DNA from: Siccibacter colletis
Lineage (GTDB): Bacteria; Pseudomonadota; Gammaproteobacteria; Enterobacterales; Enterobacteriaceae
Assembly (NCBI RefSeq): GCF_000696575.1
Contig: NZ_JMSQ01000006.1
Location: 558,001 to 622,000 of the forward strand
Direction: 5' to 3'
Length of the DNA: 64,000 nt
The translations under genes and the position numbers were made by a program. The stretch's first letter is position 1. The number at the start of each line of letters is the position of its first letter. Below are positions 38,052-49,126 of this stretch, one piece after another. The notes under the pieces are model-generated. The model saw nothing but the letters and a program-made list of their open reading frames with translations. It had not been told where the DNA came from and ran no database searches.

Positions 38052-38564
38052 TTGCCCGAAATGTGCCGCTACGCGATTCTGGGAACGCTGCTGCTGAGCA
38101 GCGCAGCCGCGTTCGGCATCACCACGCAGAATTTTCAGGTGAGTGCCACCATCACACCCGGCTGCTCCGTCACCAGCGGTACCGGCGGGGTATACGGCAC
38201 CCTGAACTTCGGCACCCGCAGTGGGGTGGACGGCAGCCGGGTGACGACCAGCTTTATTCCCAATACCTCGCTGTCGCTGGCCTGTACGCCAGGCGTGGCG
38301 CTGAGTATGAGCATCAACGGCGGTCAGAATTACACCACGGTACGGCGTATGCTGCGCAACGGCGGCACCCAGGCGGTTCCGTACCGGCTCTATACCAGCA
38401 GTTCGCTGGCTGCCAATACCGAGATCGGCGTCAATCAGGCGGTCTCACTGAGTTACACCAACAGCAATAACATTACGCTGCCCATCTTTGGCGCGGCGCA
38501 GTTAACCGGGTTCAGCCCGGCAGGAAATTATACCGATCAACTTACCGTGACATTGTCATGGTAA
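38052..38564 (+). CDS. Second spore-coat-U domain pilin subunit
   Basis: A 170-residue exported SCPU protein. TTG 38052 is placed 4 bases after a strong SD (aggggag); ATG 38061 gives a cleaner signal peptide start (MCRYAILGTLLLSSAAAFG) but is far from the SD. The mature part has the family pattern TPGCSVTSGTGGVYGTLNFG and ends FSPAGNYTDQLTVTLSW, the usual C-terminal strand. Compared with the first subunit it is a likely minor or adaptor pilin (CsuA/CsuB position). Confidence 0.85.
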   Translation: MPEMCRYAILGTLLLSSAAAFGITTQNFQVSATITPGCSVTSGTGGVYGTLNFGTRSGVDGSRVTTSFIPNTSLSLACTPGVALSMSINGGQNYTTVRRMLRNGGTQAVPYRLYTSSSLAANTEIGVNQAVSLSYTNSNNITLPIFGAAQLTGFSPAGNYTDQLTVTLSW

Positions 38565-38579
38565 TCAGGGAGAAGTGAC

Positions 38580-39332
38580 ATGACACCACGTGGGTTATCC
38601 GCATGCGCCTTGCTGAGCGGCTTGCTCATCGCCGGGCAGGCTGGTGCCGCCAGCAACCTGTTAATCTGGCCTATCGACCCCTATTTTGCCCCGGAAGATA
38701 AAGCCGCTGAACTCTGGTTACAGAATCAGGGCAACCAGGCCACAACCATGCAGGTGCGCATCGTTCGCTGGCGGCAGGAGAATGGCAATGAACGCTACGA
38801 GCAGCAGCAGGATGTGGTCGCCAGCCCGCCGATTGTCCGGGTCGAAGGGGGCAGTAAACAGCTTATTCGCCTGATTAAACAGAGCACCGTTCCGGCCGGC
38901 ATTGAGCAGGCTTACCGCATCGTTGTCGATGAAATCCCACAGCCTGACGCCGCCCGCGACCCGAAAATCGGCCTGAAACTCCAGATGCGTTACTCCATTC
39001 CGCTGTTCGTCTACGGCCAGGGGATGGCGACCCAGCGTACCGGGGCGCACCACGCGTTTGTTAACCCCGGCGATCTCAGCTGGCGCGTGGTCAACGATGG
39101 CGGCCAGCGTGCGGTTCAGGTCACTAACCGGGGCGATGTACATGTGCGGCTCAGCAAGGTGACCGTCACCCAGGGCGGCCAGCGGCGGGAGATGGCGCAG
39201 GGTCTGCTGGGGTATGTGCTGCCCCACAGTGTGCGTAACTTCCCGCTGCCTGCCGGTACGCCGAGCCCCAACCAGCTCTCCGCTTCCATCAATGCGCATG
39301 ATGCAAAATGGCAAACCGCGCCTGCGCCCTGA
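38580..39332 (+). CDS. Archaic pilus periplasmic chaperone (CsuC-like)
   Basis: A 250-residue PapD-like periplasmic chaperone with a signal peptide (1 to about 24, ending AGA). The N-terminal Ig domain shows IWPIDPYFAPEDKAAELWLQ and the donor region QLIRLIKQS with conserved basic residues; the C-terminal domain ends with a likely edge strand. It caps pilin subunits until the usher takes them. The usher gene starts 25 bases before its stop. Confidence 0.9.
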   Translation: MTPRGLSACALLSGLLIAGQAGAASNLLIWPIDPYFAPEDKAAELWLQNQGNQATTMQVRIVRWRQENGNERYEQQQDVVASPPIVRVEGGSKQLIRLIKQSTVPAGIEQAYRIVVDEIPQPDAARDPKIGLKLQMRYSIPLFVYGQGMATQRTGAHHAFVNPGDLSWRVVNDGGQRAVQVTNRGDVHVRLSKVTVTQGGQRREMAQGLLGYVLPHSVRNFPLPAGTPSPNQLSASINAHDAKWQTAPAP

Positions 39333-41701
39333 CCACGCTGTCGGTCGCGACGGTTATCGCCACGGCGCCTCCTGCCGCGCAGGCGGCGAACGGGGATGAT
39401 GCGCTGCCGCCACCGCCGGATGTGCGTGCGATCAACGCCCGCGCCACGTACCATCTCGGGCTGGTGGTCAACCACTACGATACCGGGCAACTGGTGCAGG
39501 CTACCCGCCGCGAGGGCGATTTTTATGTGGCGATTGACGATCTGAAACGCGCCGGTATCCCCGCCGAGCACCTGCCGGCAGGCGGGGAGGTCAACGTCTC
39601 GCGCCTGCCGGAGGTACAGACCGATTACGACAGCACCCGCCAGCGACTGCTGCTCACCGTACCCAACCACTGGCTGCCGGCGCGGGATATTACGCTCGGG
39701 CAGGATCAGGAGGCGGTTACGCCTCGTAACAGCACCGGGGCGCTGCTCAACTACGACTTCTATACCAACGATACGCAAAACAGCGGCAGCCAGGCCTCAC
39801 TCTGGCACGAGCTGCGCTTTTTCAGCGATGTCGGCACGCTCTCCAGCACCGGTATCGCCCGGCAGACGTTCCGGGGCTACACCAGTCAGGCCAACGGTTA
39901 TCGCCGCTACGACACCACTTTCACCGCCACCGATGAGCGAGACACCGTCAGCTGGTCAGTGGGGGACGTGATCAGCGACTCGCTGAGCTGGAGCAGCAGC
40001 GTGCGTATGGGCGGGCTCTCCTGGGGGCGCGACTTCTCGCTGCGCCCGGATCTGATCACCTATCCGCTGCCGGCGTTCTCCGGCGAAGCGGCGGTGCCGA
40101 GCACTGTGGACGTGTTCATCAACGGCTACCGCTCCGGCTCAACCGATCTCCAGCCCGGCCCGTTCACCCTGACCAATCTGCCCTACGTGAACGGTTCGGG
40201 GAATGCGGTGCTGGTCACCACCGATGCGCAGGGGCGGCAGGTCTCCACCACGCTGCCGTTCTACGTTGCCAGCGACCTGTTAAAACAGGGCTTGTCCGAC
40301 GGGGCGTTTACCCTCGGCGCACTGCGCCGCAACTACGGCATCAAGGATTTCGACTATGGCCCGGCGGCGGGCAGCGGGTCGCTGCGCTACGGGGTCACTG
40401 ACTGGTGGACCGCCGAAGCCCATACCGAAGGCGCTGAATCCCTTGCGCTGGGGGGCGTCGGCTCGATGTTTCGTCTCGGCCAGTTTGGGGTGGTTAACGG
40501 TGCCATCAGCCAGAGCCGGATGCGCGGCGAGCAGGGCCAGCAGGTCAACTGGGGCTATCAGTACAACGGCTCGTGGTTCAATATCAGCACCCAACACACC
40601 CTGCGCGATCGCCGCTTCGGCAACCTGGCGCTCTACGATCTGCAGCCGGTTTACGATATTAATCGCCAGCCCATCTCCACCCTCAGCCGCACCTCGGACC
40701 AATACACCTTTAGCCTGAATATGGGGCGCTACGGCAACCTCGGCGCGGCGTACATTGACGTGCGCAGCTTCGATGATGAAAAGACCCGGCTGCTCAACCT
40801 CTCCTGGAGTAAAAACTTCTGGGACAGCAGCTTTTACGTGGCCGCCAGTCACGACCCGGATAAAGAGGGCTGGACCGTGGCAATGTCGCTGCAGATCCCG
40901 TTCGGCAGCCTCGACAGCGTTGCGCTGAGCGTGGACAACTCGCGTGATACCGGCACCAGTACCCGGGTTAACTACAATCACGCCATGCCGAGCGACGGCG
41001 GCTTTAGCTGGGATCTGGCCTATGCCAACCAGAGTCGTAACGACGACTATCAGCAAGCCTCGCTGGGCTGGCGCAATAATGATATTGAGCTGCAGGGCGG
41101 TATCTATGGTGAGAGCGGCAGCTATACGCGCTGGGGTCAGGCCAGCGGTGCGCTGGTGGTGATGGATAAATCGGTATTCGCTGCCAACCAGATCAACGAT
41201 GCCTTTGCGGTGGTCAGCACCAACGGTCAGCCGGACGTCACGGTGAATTTCGAAAACCAGCCGGCAGGGCAGACCGATGAAGATGGCTATCTGCTGGTGA
41301 GTAGCGTGACCTCTTACTACCCGGCGAACTACAGCATTAACACCCTTAATCTGCCAGCGGACACCCGCATCAAAGACACCGAGCGCCGTATCGCCATCAA
41401 ACGCGGCAGCGGCTACGTGATCGAATTCCCGATGGATCAGGAGCGGGTCGCCAGCGTCATTCTGCATGATGAGAACGGCGAGCCGCTGCCAGTATCGAGC
41501 CAGGTGATCCGCCCGATGCTGCCGTCGGCCATCGTCGGCTATGACGGCATCGCCTGGCTGGAAAATATCAGCGACGTTAACCATCTCACGGTCACGACCC
41601 CGGACGGGCGACGCTGCAACGTCACCTTTGCTGCGGCCAGTGATACCGGCCATCAGCTGCGTACCTACGGGCCGGTTATCTGTAAAGAGGAGTCACGCTA
41701 A
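39308..41701 (+). CDS. Archaic pilus outer-membrane usher (CsuD-like)
   Basis: A 797-residue outer-membrane usher of the FimD/PapC superfamily that secretes and assembles the pilins. Signal peptide (1 to about 27), N-terminal chaperone-binding domain, a large beta-barrel with the plug (LPAFSGEAAVPSTVDVFING, about 255-275, and the DLQPGPFTLTNLP that follows), and C-terminal domains. It is shorter than classical ushers (about 840-880), as is usual for archaic ones. Ends in TAATG with the next gene. Confidence 0.92.
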   Translation: MANRACALTTLSVATVIATAPPAAQAANGDDALPPPPDVRAINARATYHLGLVVNHYDTGQLVQATRREGDFYVAIDDLKRAGIPAEHLPAGGEVNVSRLPEVQTDYDSTRQRLLLTVPNHWLPARDITLGQDQEAVTPRNSTGALLNYDFYTNDTQNSGSQASLWHELRFFSDVGTLSSTGIARQTFRGYTSQANGYRRYDTTFTATDERDTVSWSVGDVISDSLSWSSSVRMGGLSWGRDFSLRPDLITYPLPAFSGEAAVPSTVDVFINGYRSGSTDLQPGPFTLTNLPYVNGSGNAVLVTTDAQGRQVSTTLPFYVASDLLKQGLSDGAFTLGALRRNYGIKDFDYGPAAGSGSLRYGVTDWWTAEAHTEGAESLALGGVGSMFRLGQFGVVNGAISQSRMRGEQGQQVNWGYQYNGSWFNISTQHTLRDRRFGNLALYDLQPVYDINRQPISTLSRTSDQYTFSLNMGRYGNLGAAYIDVRSFDDEKTRLLNLSWSKNFWDSSFYVAASHDPDKEGWTVAMSLQIPFGSLDSVALSVDNSRDTGTSTRVNYNHAMPSDGGFSWDLAYANQSRNDDYQQASLGWRNNDIELQGGIYGESGSYTRWGQASGALVVMDKSVFAANQINDAFAVVSTNGQPDVTVNFENQPAGQTDEDGYLLVSSVTSYYPANYSINTLNLPADTRIKDTERRIAIKRGSGYVIEFPMDQERVASVILHDENGEPLPVSSQVIRPMLPSAIVGYDGIAWLENISDVNHLTVTTPDGRRCNVTFAAASDTGHQLRTYGPVICKEESR

Positions 41702-42666
41702 TGCGCCGTTTACTCTGGGCACTGTTACTGCTGGTGGGCCTGTGCCAGACGGCGCAGGCCGTCTGTACGCTGACGCCGCCTTCCACCGCCTCGTTCGGTA
41801 CCCGTACGTCATTTGTTATTAACAGCACGGTACTGGACACCAGCGCCACCTTTAACCTTGACTGTACTGCTGTGCTGACGCTGCTTACCAACGATTTTAT
41901 TCGCCTGACCTATGTCAGTTCGACTAACCCGGTGGGAACCCGCGGCACCCTGCGCAATACCGCCAACACCGACAGCATTCCTTTCGTGGTGTGCAGCCAG
42001 GCCAACTGCGCTGCGCCCGGGGAGATTGCTACAGCCGGAAGTTATACCTGGAGCGGCAACCAGCTGCTGGGCCTGTTGTCGGGCAAACGCTACGCGCTGC
42101 CGTTCTACTTTCGCACCGTTGCCGGGCAAAACATCAGCGCCGGCACCTACCAGGCGACGCTCAACTTCCGTCTCGACTACAGCATCTGCGAAACCGGGAT
42201 AGCGGTCTGTCTATCCGCCCAGACCGGTAGCCCGACCTTTAGCATGACGCTGAATGTGATCGTCACCAACGACTGCTCCACCATCAACGCCCCGGCGGTA
42301 AGCTTCGGCAGCGCACCGCTGGTGCAGAACTTTGCCGCAGTGACCCAGAATATCGTCATCACCTGCACCAAAGGCAGTGCCTACACCGTGGGGCTGAACA
42401 ACGGGCTGTATGCCAACGGCAACGTGCGCAATATGGCCTCAACCACCACGCCGGCAAACCGTCTGAGCTACGAGGTTTATAAGGGCAATACCAACACCCG
42501 CTGGGGCATCAGCGGTACGGAACGCTGGGCCAGCACCGCCTCGTCATCAATCAGTACTGACCAGCTCAGCCGCACCTATAACTACACCGCCCGGGTATTG
42601 CCCACACAAACCACGCCGCCAGGCGGAACCTACACCGATACTCTGGTGGTCGATGTCGCCTTCTGA
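41701..42666 (+). CDS. Two-domain spore-coat-U tip adhesin (CsuE-like)
   Basis: A 321-residue exported protein with two SCPU domains, the arrangement of the Csu tip adhesin: signal peptide 1-20 (ending AQA), first domain about 21-185, second about 195-321 (NAPAVSFGSAPLV, ending GGTYTDTLVVDVAF). CsuE tips bind hydrophobic surfaces through exposed loops; whether this one does is inferred from architecture. It starts inside the usher stop and closes the operon 50 bases before the tar promoter. Confidence 0.88.
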   Translation: MRRLLWALLLLVGLCQTAQAVCTLTPPSTASFGTRTSFVINSTVLDTSATFNLDCTAVLTLLTNDFIRLTYVSSTNPVGTRGTLRNTANTDSIPFVVCSQANCAAPGEIATAGSYTWSGNQLLGLLSGKRYALPFYFRTVAGQNISAGTYQATLNFRLDYSICETGIAVCLSAQTGSPTFSMTLNVIVTNDCSTINAPAVSFGSAPLVQNFAAVTQNIVITCTKGSAYTVGLNNGLYANGNVRNMASTTTPANRLSYEVYKGNTNTRWGISGTERWASTASSSISTDQLSRTYNYTARVLPTQTTPPGGTYTDTLVVDVAF

Positions 42667-42715
42667 GGTGCTTTCTGCGGCGCCCCGTGGGCGCCAGATT
42701 TCCTGTAGTTTGAGG

Positions 42716-42742
42716 TAAAGTTCCCTTCCCGGATGCCGATAA
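42716..42742 (+). promoter_or_regulatory. Sigma-28 promoter of tar-tap-cheRBYZ
   Basis: TAAAGTTC (42716-42723), 11 bases, then GCCGATAA (42735-42742): only the last base of the -35 departs from the sigma-28 consensus and the spacing is exact. It lies 31 bases before the tar start, so the receptor operon is independent of the pilus operon upstream. Confidence 0.92.
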
Positions 42743-42773
42743 CACCGATAACGAATTAATCGAAAGGTGTTGT

Positions 42774-44447
42774 ATGTTGAATCGTATCCGGGTTGTCACA
42801 CTGCTGATGTTGGTGCTGGTTGTATTCGCGTGCTTACAGCTTCTTTCCGGCAGTCTTTTTTTCTCCTCGCTGAACAGCAATCAGCAGAGCTTTGCCGCCT
42901 CCAATAGCCTGCGCATGCAGCAGGCCGCACTGACCCAGACCTGGGAGCTGATGCTCCAGACTCGCATCAACCTCAGCCGCTCCTCGGCGCGCATGATGAT
43001 GGACCCTGCCAACCAGCAGAGCAGCGCCAAAACCGATCTGCTTAACAATGCTAAAGCCTCGCTGGCGGAAGCCGGGCAGCGCTATGCCGCGTTTCGCAAT
43101 ATTGCTCCGGTCGCGGGCATGGAAGCGGTGAGCGCCGCGCTGGACAGCGATTACCAGAAATACGCCGGCGCGCTGGGCGAGCTGGTGCAGTATCTGGAAA
43201 CCGGCAACATGGATGCCTTCTTTGCCCAGCCTACTCAGGGAATGCAGAACGCGCTCGATAAGTCCATTGAGGCCTACAGCAAGCAGGGCGATGCCATCTA
43301 TCAGGCGGCGTTCAGCGACAGCCAGGCGGATTATCAGTTCGCCAAATGGCAGACCGGCATCCTCGCCGTGGCGCTGGTGATCGTGCTGGCGCTGGTGTGG
43401 TACGGCATTCGTCACATCCTGCTAAACCCGCTGGCCACCGTTATCGCTCACATTCGCGAGATTGCCGCTGGCAACCTGACCGGGACGCTGGCTGCGAACG
43501 GGCGTAACGAGATCACCGAGCTGGCGGTCAGCGTGCAGCATATGCAGCAGGAGCTGATTACGACCGTCACCAGCGTGCGTCAGGGCACCGATGCTATCTA
43601 CAGCGGCACCAGTGAAATCGCCGCCGGGAATAACGATCTCTCCTCGCGCACCGAACAGCAGGCCGCTTCGCTGGAGCAGACCGCGGCCAGCATGGAGCAG
43701 CTGACCGCCACCGTGAAGCAGAATGCCGACAACGCCCGCCAGGCCACGCAACTGGCAAGCAGCGCCTCGGAAACCGCCGCCCGCGGCGGAAAAGTGGTGG
43801 ATGGTGTGGTGAAAACCATGCACGACATCGCCGCCAGTTCGAAAAAAATCGCCGACATTACCGGGGTTATCGACGGGATTGCCTTCCAGACCAATATCCT
43901 GGCGCTTAACGCGGCGGTAGAAGCCGCCCGCGCCGGTGAGCAGGGCCGTGGCTTTGCGGTGGTTGCCGGGGAAGTGCGCAATCTCGCCAGCCGAAGCGCC
44001 AATGCGGCAAAAGAAATTAAAGCTCTGATTGAAGATTCTGTCTCTCGTGTCGATACCGGTTCAGTGCTGGTCGAATCGGCAGGGGAGACGATGAACGACA
44101 TCGTCAGCGCGGTGACGCGCGTTACCGACATCATGGGCGAAATTGCCTCCGCGTCGGATGAGCAAAGCCGGGGTATAGACCAGGTGGCGCTGGCGGTGAC
44201 GGAGATGGATCGCGTTACGCAGCAGAACGCCTCGCTGGTGGAAGAGTCCGCCGCGGCGGCAGCAGCGCTGGAAGAGCAGGCCAGCCGCCTGAGTCAGGCA
44301 GTGGCAGCATTCCGGCTTAACGCGCAACGCAGCGCCAGGGATACGGTAACACGAAGCAGTGCTGACTATTTGCCAGCGTCCGCGCCGGCCTTAACCCAAC
44401 AAAAACCGGCGATGGCCGGGCAGGACGATAACTGGGAAACCTTCTGA
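42774..44447 (+). CDS. tar: Methyl-accepting chemotaxis protein Tar
   Basis: Aspartate/maltose-type chemoreceptor. The 557 residues fit Tar better than Tsr ([38 protein letters not shown]). The aspartate ligands Arg64, Arg69, Arg73 and the Thr in FAQPTQGMQ are present, so aspartate sensing is expected; whether maltose-binding-protein contacts are kept is unclear. TM1 about 7-30, TM2 about 190-212, HAMP, methylation helices and signalling tip follow, and the chain ends in NWETF, the CheR/CheB tether. Confidence 0.94.
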   Translation: MLNRIRVVTLLMLVLVVFACLQLLSGSLFFSSLNSNQQSFAASNSLRMQQAALTQTWELMLQTRINLSRSSARMMMDPANQQSSAKTDLLNNAKASLAEAGQRYAAFRNIAPVAGMEAVSAALDSDYQKYAGALGELVQYLETGNMDAFFAQPTQGMQNALDKSIEAYSKQGDAIYQAAFSDSQADYQFAKWQTGILAVALVIVLALVWYGIRHILLNPLATVIAHIREIAAGNLTGTLAANGRNEITELAVSVQHMQQELITTVTSVRQGTDAIYSGTSEIAAGNNDLSSRTEQQAASLEQTAASMEQLTATVKQNADNARQATQLASSASETAARGGKVVDGVVKTMHDIAASSKKIADITGVIDGIAFQTNILALNAAVEAARAGEQGRGFAVVAGEVRNLASRSANAAKEIKALIEDSVSRVDTGSVLVESAGETMNDIVSAVTRVTDIMGEIASASDEQSRGIDQVALAVTEMDRVTQQNASLVEESAAAAAALEEQASRLSQAVAAFRLNAQRSARDTVTRSSADYLPASAPALTQQKPAMAGQDDNWETF

Positions 44448-44486
44448 TAACGACACGACGGCGTGACGCCGCATAAGGGAACGTTG

Positions 44487-46088
44487 ATGTTGAACCGTAT
44501 TCGTATCTCGACCAGTCTTTTTTTGATTCTGATTGTGTGTGGCGTTTTACAAATTGGCAGTAATGGTTTGTCCTTCTGGGCTTTTCGTGACGACTTTCAG
44601 AACCTGAAAACGGTCGAGACGAGCAACCTTCAACGCGATACCCTGGCGCAGAGCCGCGCGGCCTTGTTACAGGCCAGCACCGCCCTGAGTCGTGCCGGTA
44701 CTCTGACGGCGCTGAGCTACCCGGCGGAGGACATCAAAGCGCTGATGACCACCGCGCGTGCCAGCATGCAGAAAGCGGACGGCGTGTTTAAACAGTTTGC
44801 CGCCAGCGAGCCGGCGACCGACACCGCGGCGACCCTGACTGCCGCGACAACCAAAAGCTATACCGCCTGGCGTGAGGATCTTGAGCATCAGGCCACCTGG
44901 CTTGAGAGTAATCAGCTTTCCGACTTTCTGACCGCGCCGGTGCAGCAGTCGCAGGATGCCTTTGAAGCGAGCTTCAACGCCTGGCAGCAGTACATCAACC
45001 ACTTTGTGGTGAGCGCCAGCGAAGACAGCAAAAAGAACTACCAGATCTCGGGGATTATTTTTGCCGTGGTGACGGTGATTGCCCTGCTGCTCATGGCCGG
45101 GGCGCTGCTGTGGTCGAAAGTGATGCTGGTGCAGCCGCTGGCGATTATCCGCAGCCACTTTGAGAGCATCGCGGCGGGAAATCTGGCGCGGCCCATTGCC
45201 GTGTACGGACGCAACGAGATCTCGGAGATCTTCGACGGCCTGAAACATATGCAGACCTCGCTGCGCGACACCGTAAGCCAGGTGCGTAACGGCAGCCATG
45301 CGATGCATACCGGCATCGGTGAAATTGCCGCCGGCAATAACGATCTGTCGTCGCGTACCGAACAGCAGGCGGCCTCGCTGGCGCAGACCGCGGCCAGCAT
45401 GGAACAGCTGACTGCCACCGTGGGCCAGAACGCGGACAACGCCCGTCAGGCAGCGAAGCTGTCGCAGAACGCGGCACAAACCGCAGAGCAGGGCGGCGAG
45501 CAGACCGCGCGCATGGCGCGCACCATGCACGAGATTGAAGCCAGCTCGCAAAAGATTGGTGACATCACCAGCGTGATTGACGGCATCGCGTTCCAGACCA
45601 ACATCCTGGCGCTCAACGCGGCGGTGGAAGCCGCCCGCGCCGGTGAGCAGGGACGCGGATTCGCGGTCGTGGCCGGGGAAGTGCGTAACCTCGCCAGCCG
45701 GAGCGCCGATGCGGCAAAAGAGATCAAAGTGCTGATCGACGAGTCCGTGGCACGCGTCCAGCAGGGCAGCGTGCTGGTGGATACCGCGTCCACCACCATG
45801 GCGGACATTGTCCGCTCGGTCACGCAGGTTAACGACATTATGGGGGAGATCGCTTCTGCCTCAGACGAACAACGCCGCGGCATCGAACAGGTTGCCCAAG
45901 CAGTAAGCCAGATGGATCAGGTTACTCAGCAGAACGCCGCGCTTGTGGAAGAGGCTGCGGCGGCCACGGATGCACTGGCAAATCAGGCTGACCACCTTAC
46001 GACTCTGGTGGCAGCATTTCAGCTCGACCACGCGCAGGTGCGCGAGGAGAAGCAGGTACCGTTTGACGCGGTGCCGGTTACACCCTGA
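44487..46088 (+). CDS. tap: Methyl-accepting chemotaxis protein Tap
   Basis: Receptor that, with the dipeptide-binding protein, senses dipeptides and, in E. coli, pyrimidines. From ATG 44487 it has 533 residues and is very close to E. coli Tap ([43 protein letters not shown]). As in Tap there is no NWETF at the C terminus, so its adaptation depends on Tar-type neighbours. A longer start eight codons upstream is possible but less likely. Confidence 0.94.
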   Translation: MLNRIRISTSLFLILIVCGVLQIGSNGLSFWAFRDDFQNLKTVETSNLQRDTLAQSRAALLQASTALSRAGTLTALSYPAEDIKALMTTARASMQKADGVFKQFAASEPATDTAATLTAATTKSYTAWREDLEHQATWLESNQLSDFLTAPVQQSQDAFEASFNAWQQYINHFVVSASEDSKKNYQISGIIFAVVTVIALLLMAGALLWSKVMLVQPLAIIRSHFESIAAGNLARPIAVYGRNEISEIFDGLKHMQTSLRDTVSQVRNGSHAMHTGIGEIAAGNNDLSSRTEQQAASLAQTAASMEQLTATVGQNADNARQAAKLSQNAAQTAEQGGEQTARMARTMHEIEASSQKIGDITSVIDGIAFQTNILALNAAVEAARAGEQGRGFAVVAGEVRNLASRSADAAKEIKVLIDESVARVQQGSVLVDTASTTMADIVRSVTQVNDIMGEIASASDEQRRGIEQVAQAVSQMDQVTQQNAALVEEAAAATDALANQADHLTTLVAAFQLDHAQVREEKQVPFDAVPVTP

Positions 46089-46106
46089 CGGTAATAAGAA
46101 GGCGCT

Positions 46107-46969
46107 ATGACATCATCACTGCCTACCGGGCAAACGTCATTATTGTTGCAGATGACACAGCGCCTCGCGCTGTCCGACGCTCATTTCCGTCGGATATGTC
46201 AATTAATCTACCAGCGCGCGGGGATCGTGCTGGCTGACCATAAGCGGGATATGGTTTACAACCGCCTGGTCCGCCGGTTGCGCACCCTCGGGCTGGACGA
46301 TTTTGGTCGCTATCTCGGTATGCTGGAAGCGAACCAGAACAGCGCGGAGTGGCAGGCGTTTATCAACTCCCTGACCACCAACCTCACGGCCTTTTTCCGT
46401 GAGGCGCACCACTTCCCGGTGCTGGCGGAGCATGCCCGCAAGCACAGCGGCGAATATCGCGTGTGGAGCGCGGCGGCCTCAACCGGGGAAGAGCCGTACT
46501 CTATCGCCATCACCCTGGCGGATACGCTGGGCACGGCACCGGGTCGCTGGAAGGTCTTTGCCAGCGACATTGATACCGAAGTGCTGGAAAAAGCGCGCAG
46601 CGGCATCTATCGCCTGGAAGAGCTGAAAACGCTGTCGCCGCAGCAGTTGCAGCGCTATTTCATGCGCGGCACCGGTCCGCATGATGGCCTGGTACGCGTG
46701 CGCCAGGATCTGGCGAATCAGGTTGAGTTTGCCTCGCTTAACCTGCTGCAAAAGCAGTACGACATCGGCGGCCCGTTCGATGCAATCTTTTGCCGCAACG
46801 TGATGATTTATTTCGATAAGGACACACAGCAAGAGATCCTGCGGCGCTTCGTTCCGCTGCTTAAACCCGACGGCCTGCTGTTCGCCGGGCATTCAGAGAA
46901 CTTCAGCAACCTCAGTCGCGACTTCTGGTTACGTGGCCAGACCGTCTATTCGCTGAGTAAGGAAAGAGC

Positions 46970-46973
<4 letters not shown>
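46107..46973 (+). CDS. cheR: Chemotaxis protein methyltransferase CheR
   Basis: Adds methyl groups from S-adenosylmethionine to receptor glutamates for adaptation. 288 residues: N-terminal helical domain, SAM-binding core with [16 protein letters not shown] (about 113-128), and the beta-subdomain that binds NWETF. The stop overlaps cheB by four bases. Confidence 0.96.
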
Positions 46974-48425
<1,452 letters not shown>

Positions 48426-48435
48426 GGGCGGGACG

Positions 48436-49080
48436 ATGATGCAACCAATAATCAAACCGACTGATGAGCATACGCCCGGCGATATCATAGCCCGCATTGG
48501 TAGTCTCACGCGTATGCTGCGCGACACCATGAAGGAGCTGGGACTCGATCAGGCGATTGCAGAAGCAGCTGAGGCGATTCCGGATGCCCGCGACCGCCTG
48601 GATTATGTGGTACAGATGACGGCGCAGGCCGCCGAGCGCGCACTGAACTGCGTAGAGGCTTCCCAGCCTCATCAGAACCAGATGGAGTCCGGCGCGAAAG
48701 CGCTGAGCAGCCGCTGGGATGAGTGGTTTGAGAACCCGATCGAACTGAGTGACGCGCGTGAGCTGGTCACCGACACCCGTAATTATCTGGCAGACGTGCC
48801 GTCCCATACCGGGGCGACGAACGCACAGCTGCTGGAAATCATGATGGCGCAGGATTTCCAGGATCTGACCGGTCAGGTTATCAAGCGCATGATGGACGTG
48901 GTGCAGGAGATTGAGCGCCAGCTGCTGATGGTGCTGCTGGAAAACATTCCGGATCAGCCAAGCCGCGCCAAACGTCCGAACGACAGCCTGCTCAACGGCC
49001 CGCAGCTTGATGCGACCGCCGCTGGCGTCGTGGCAAGCCAGGATCAGGTTGACGATCTGCTCGACAGTCTCGGTTTCTGA
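48436..49080 (+). CDS. cheZ: CheY-P phosphatase CheZ
   Basis: Dephosphorylates CheY-P. 214 residues, E. coli length: a long four-helix coiled structure, the catalytic Gln in [17 protein letters not shown] (about residue 147), and the C-terminal CheY-binding peptide [10 protein letters not shown]. Last gene of the tar operon, followed by a strong terminator. Confidence 0.97.
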   Translation: MMQPIIKPTDEHTPGDIIARIGSLTRMLRDTMKELGLDQAIAEAAEAIPDARDRLDYVVQMTAQAAERALNCVEASQPHQNQMESGAKALSSRWDEWFENPIELSDARELVTDTRNYLADVPSHTGATNAQLLEIMMAQDFQDLTGQVIKRMMDVVQEIERQLLMVLLENIPDQPSRAKRPNDSLLNGPQLDATAAGVVASQDQVDDLLDSLGF

Positions 49081-49086
49081 GTCTGA

Positions 49087-49126
49087 TACGCCCCCGGATG
49101 CCAGGGTATCCGGGGGCGTAGTTTTT
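49087..49126 (+). terminator. Terminator of tar-tap-cheRBYZ
   Basis: TACGCCCCCGGAT (49087-49099) pairs perfectly with ATCCGGGGGCGTA (49108-49120), followed by gttttt. It abuts the stop codon of the convergent fimbrial adhesin gene. Confidence 0.93.
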
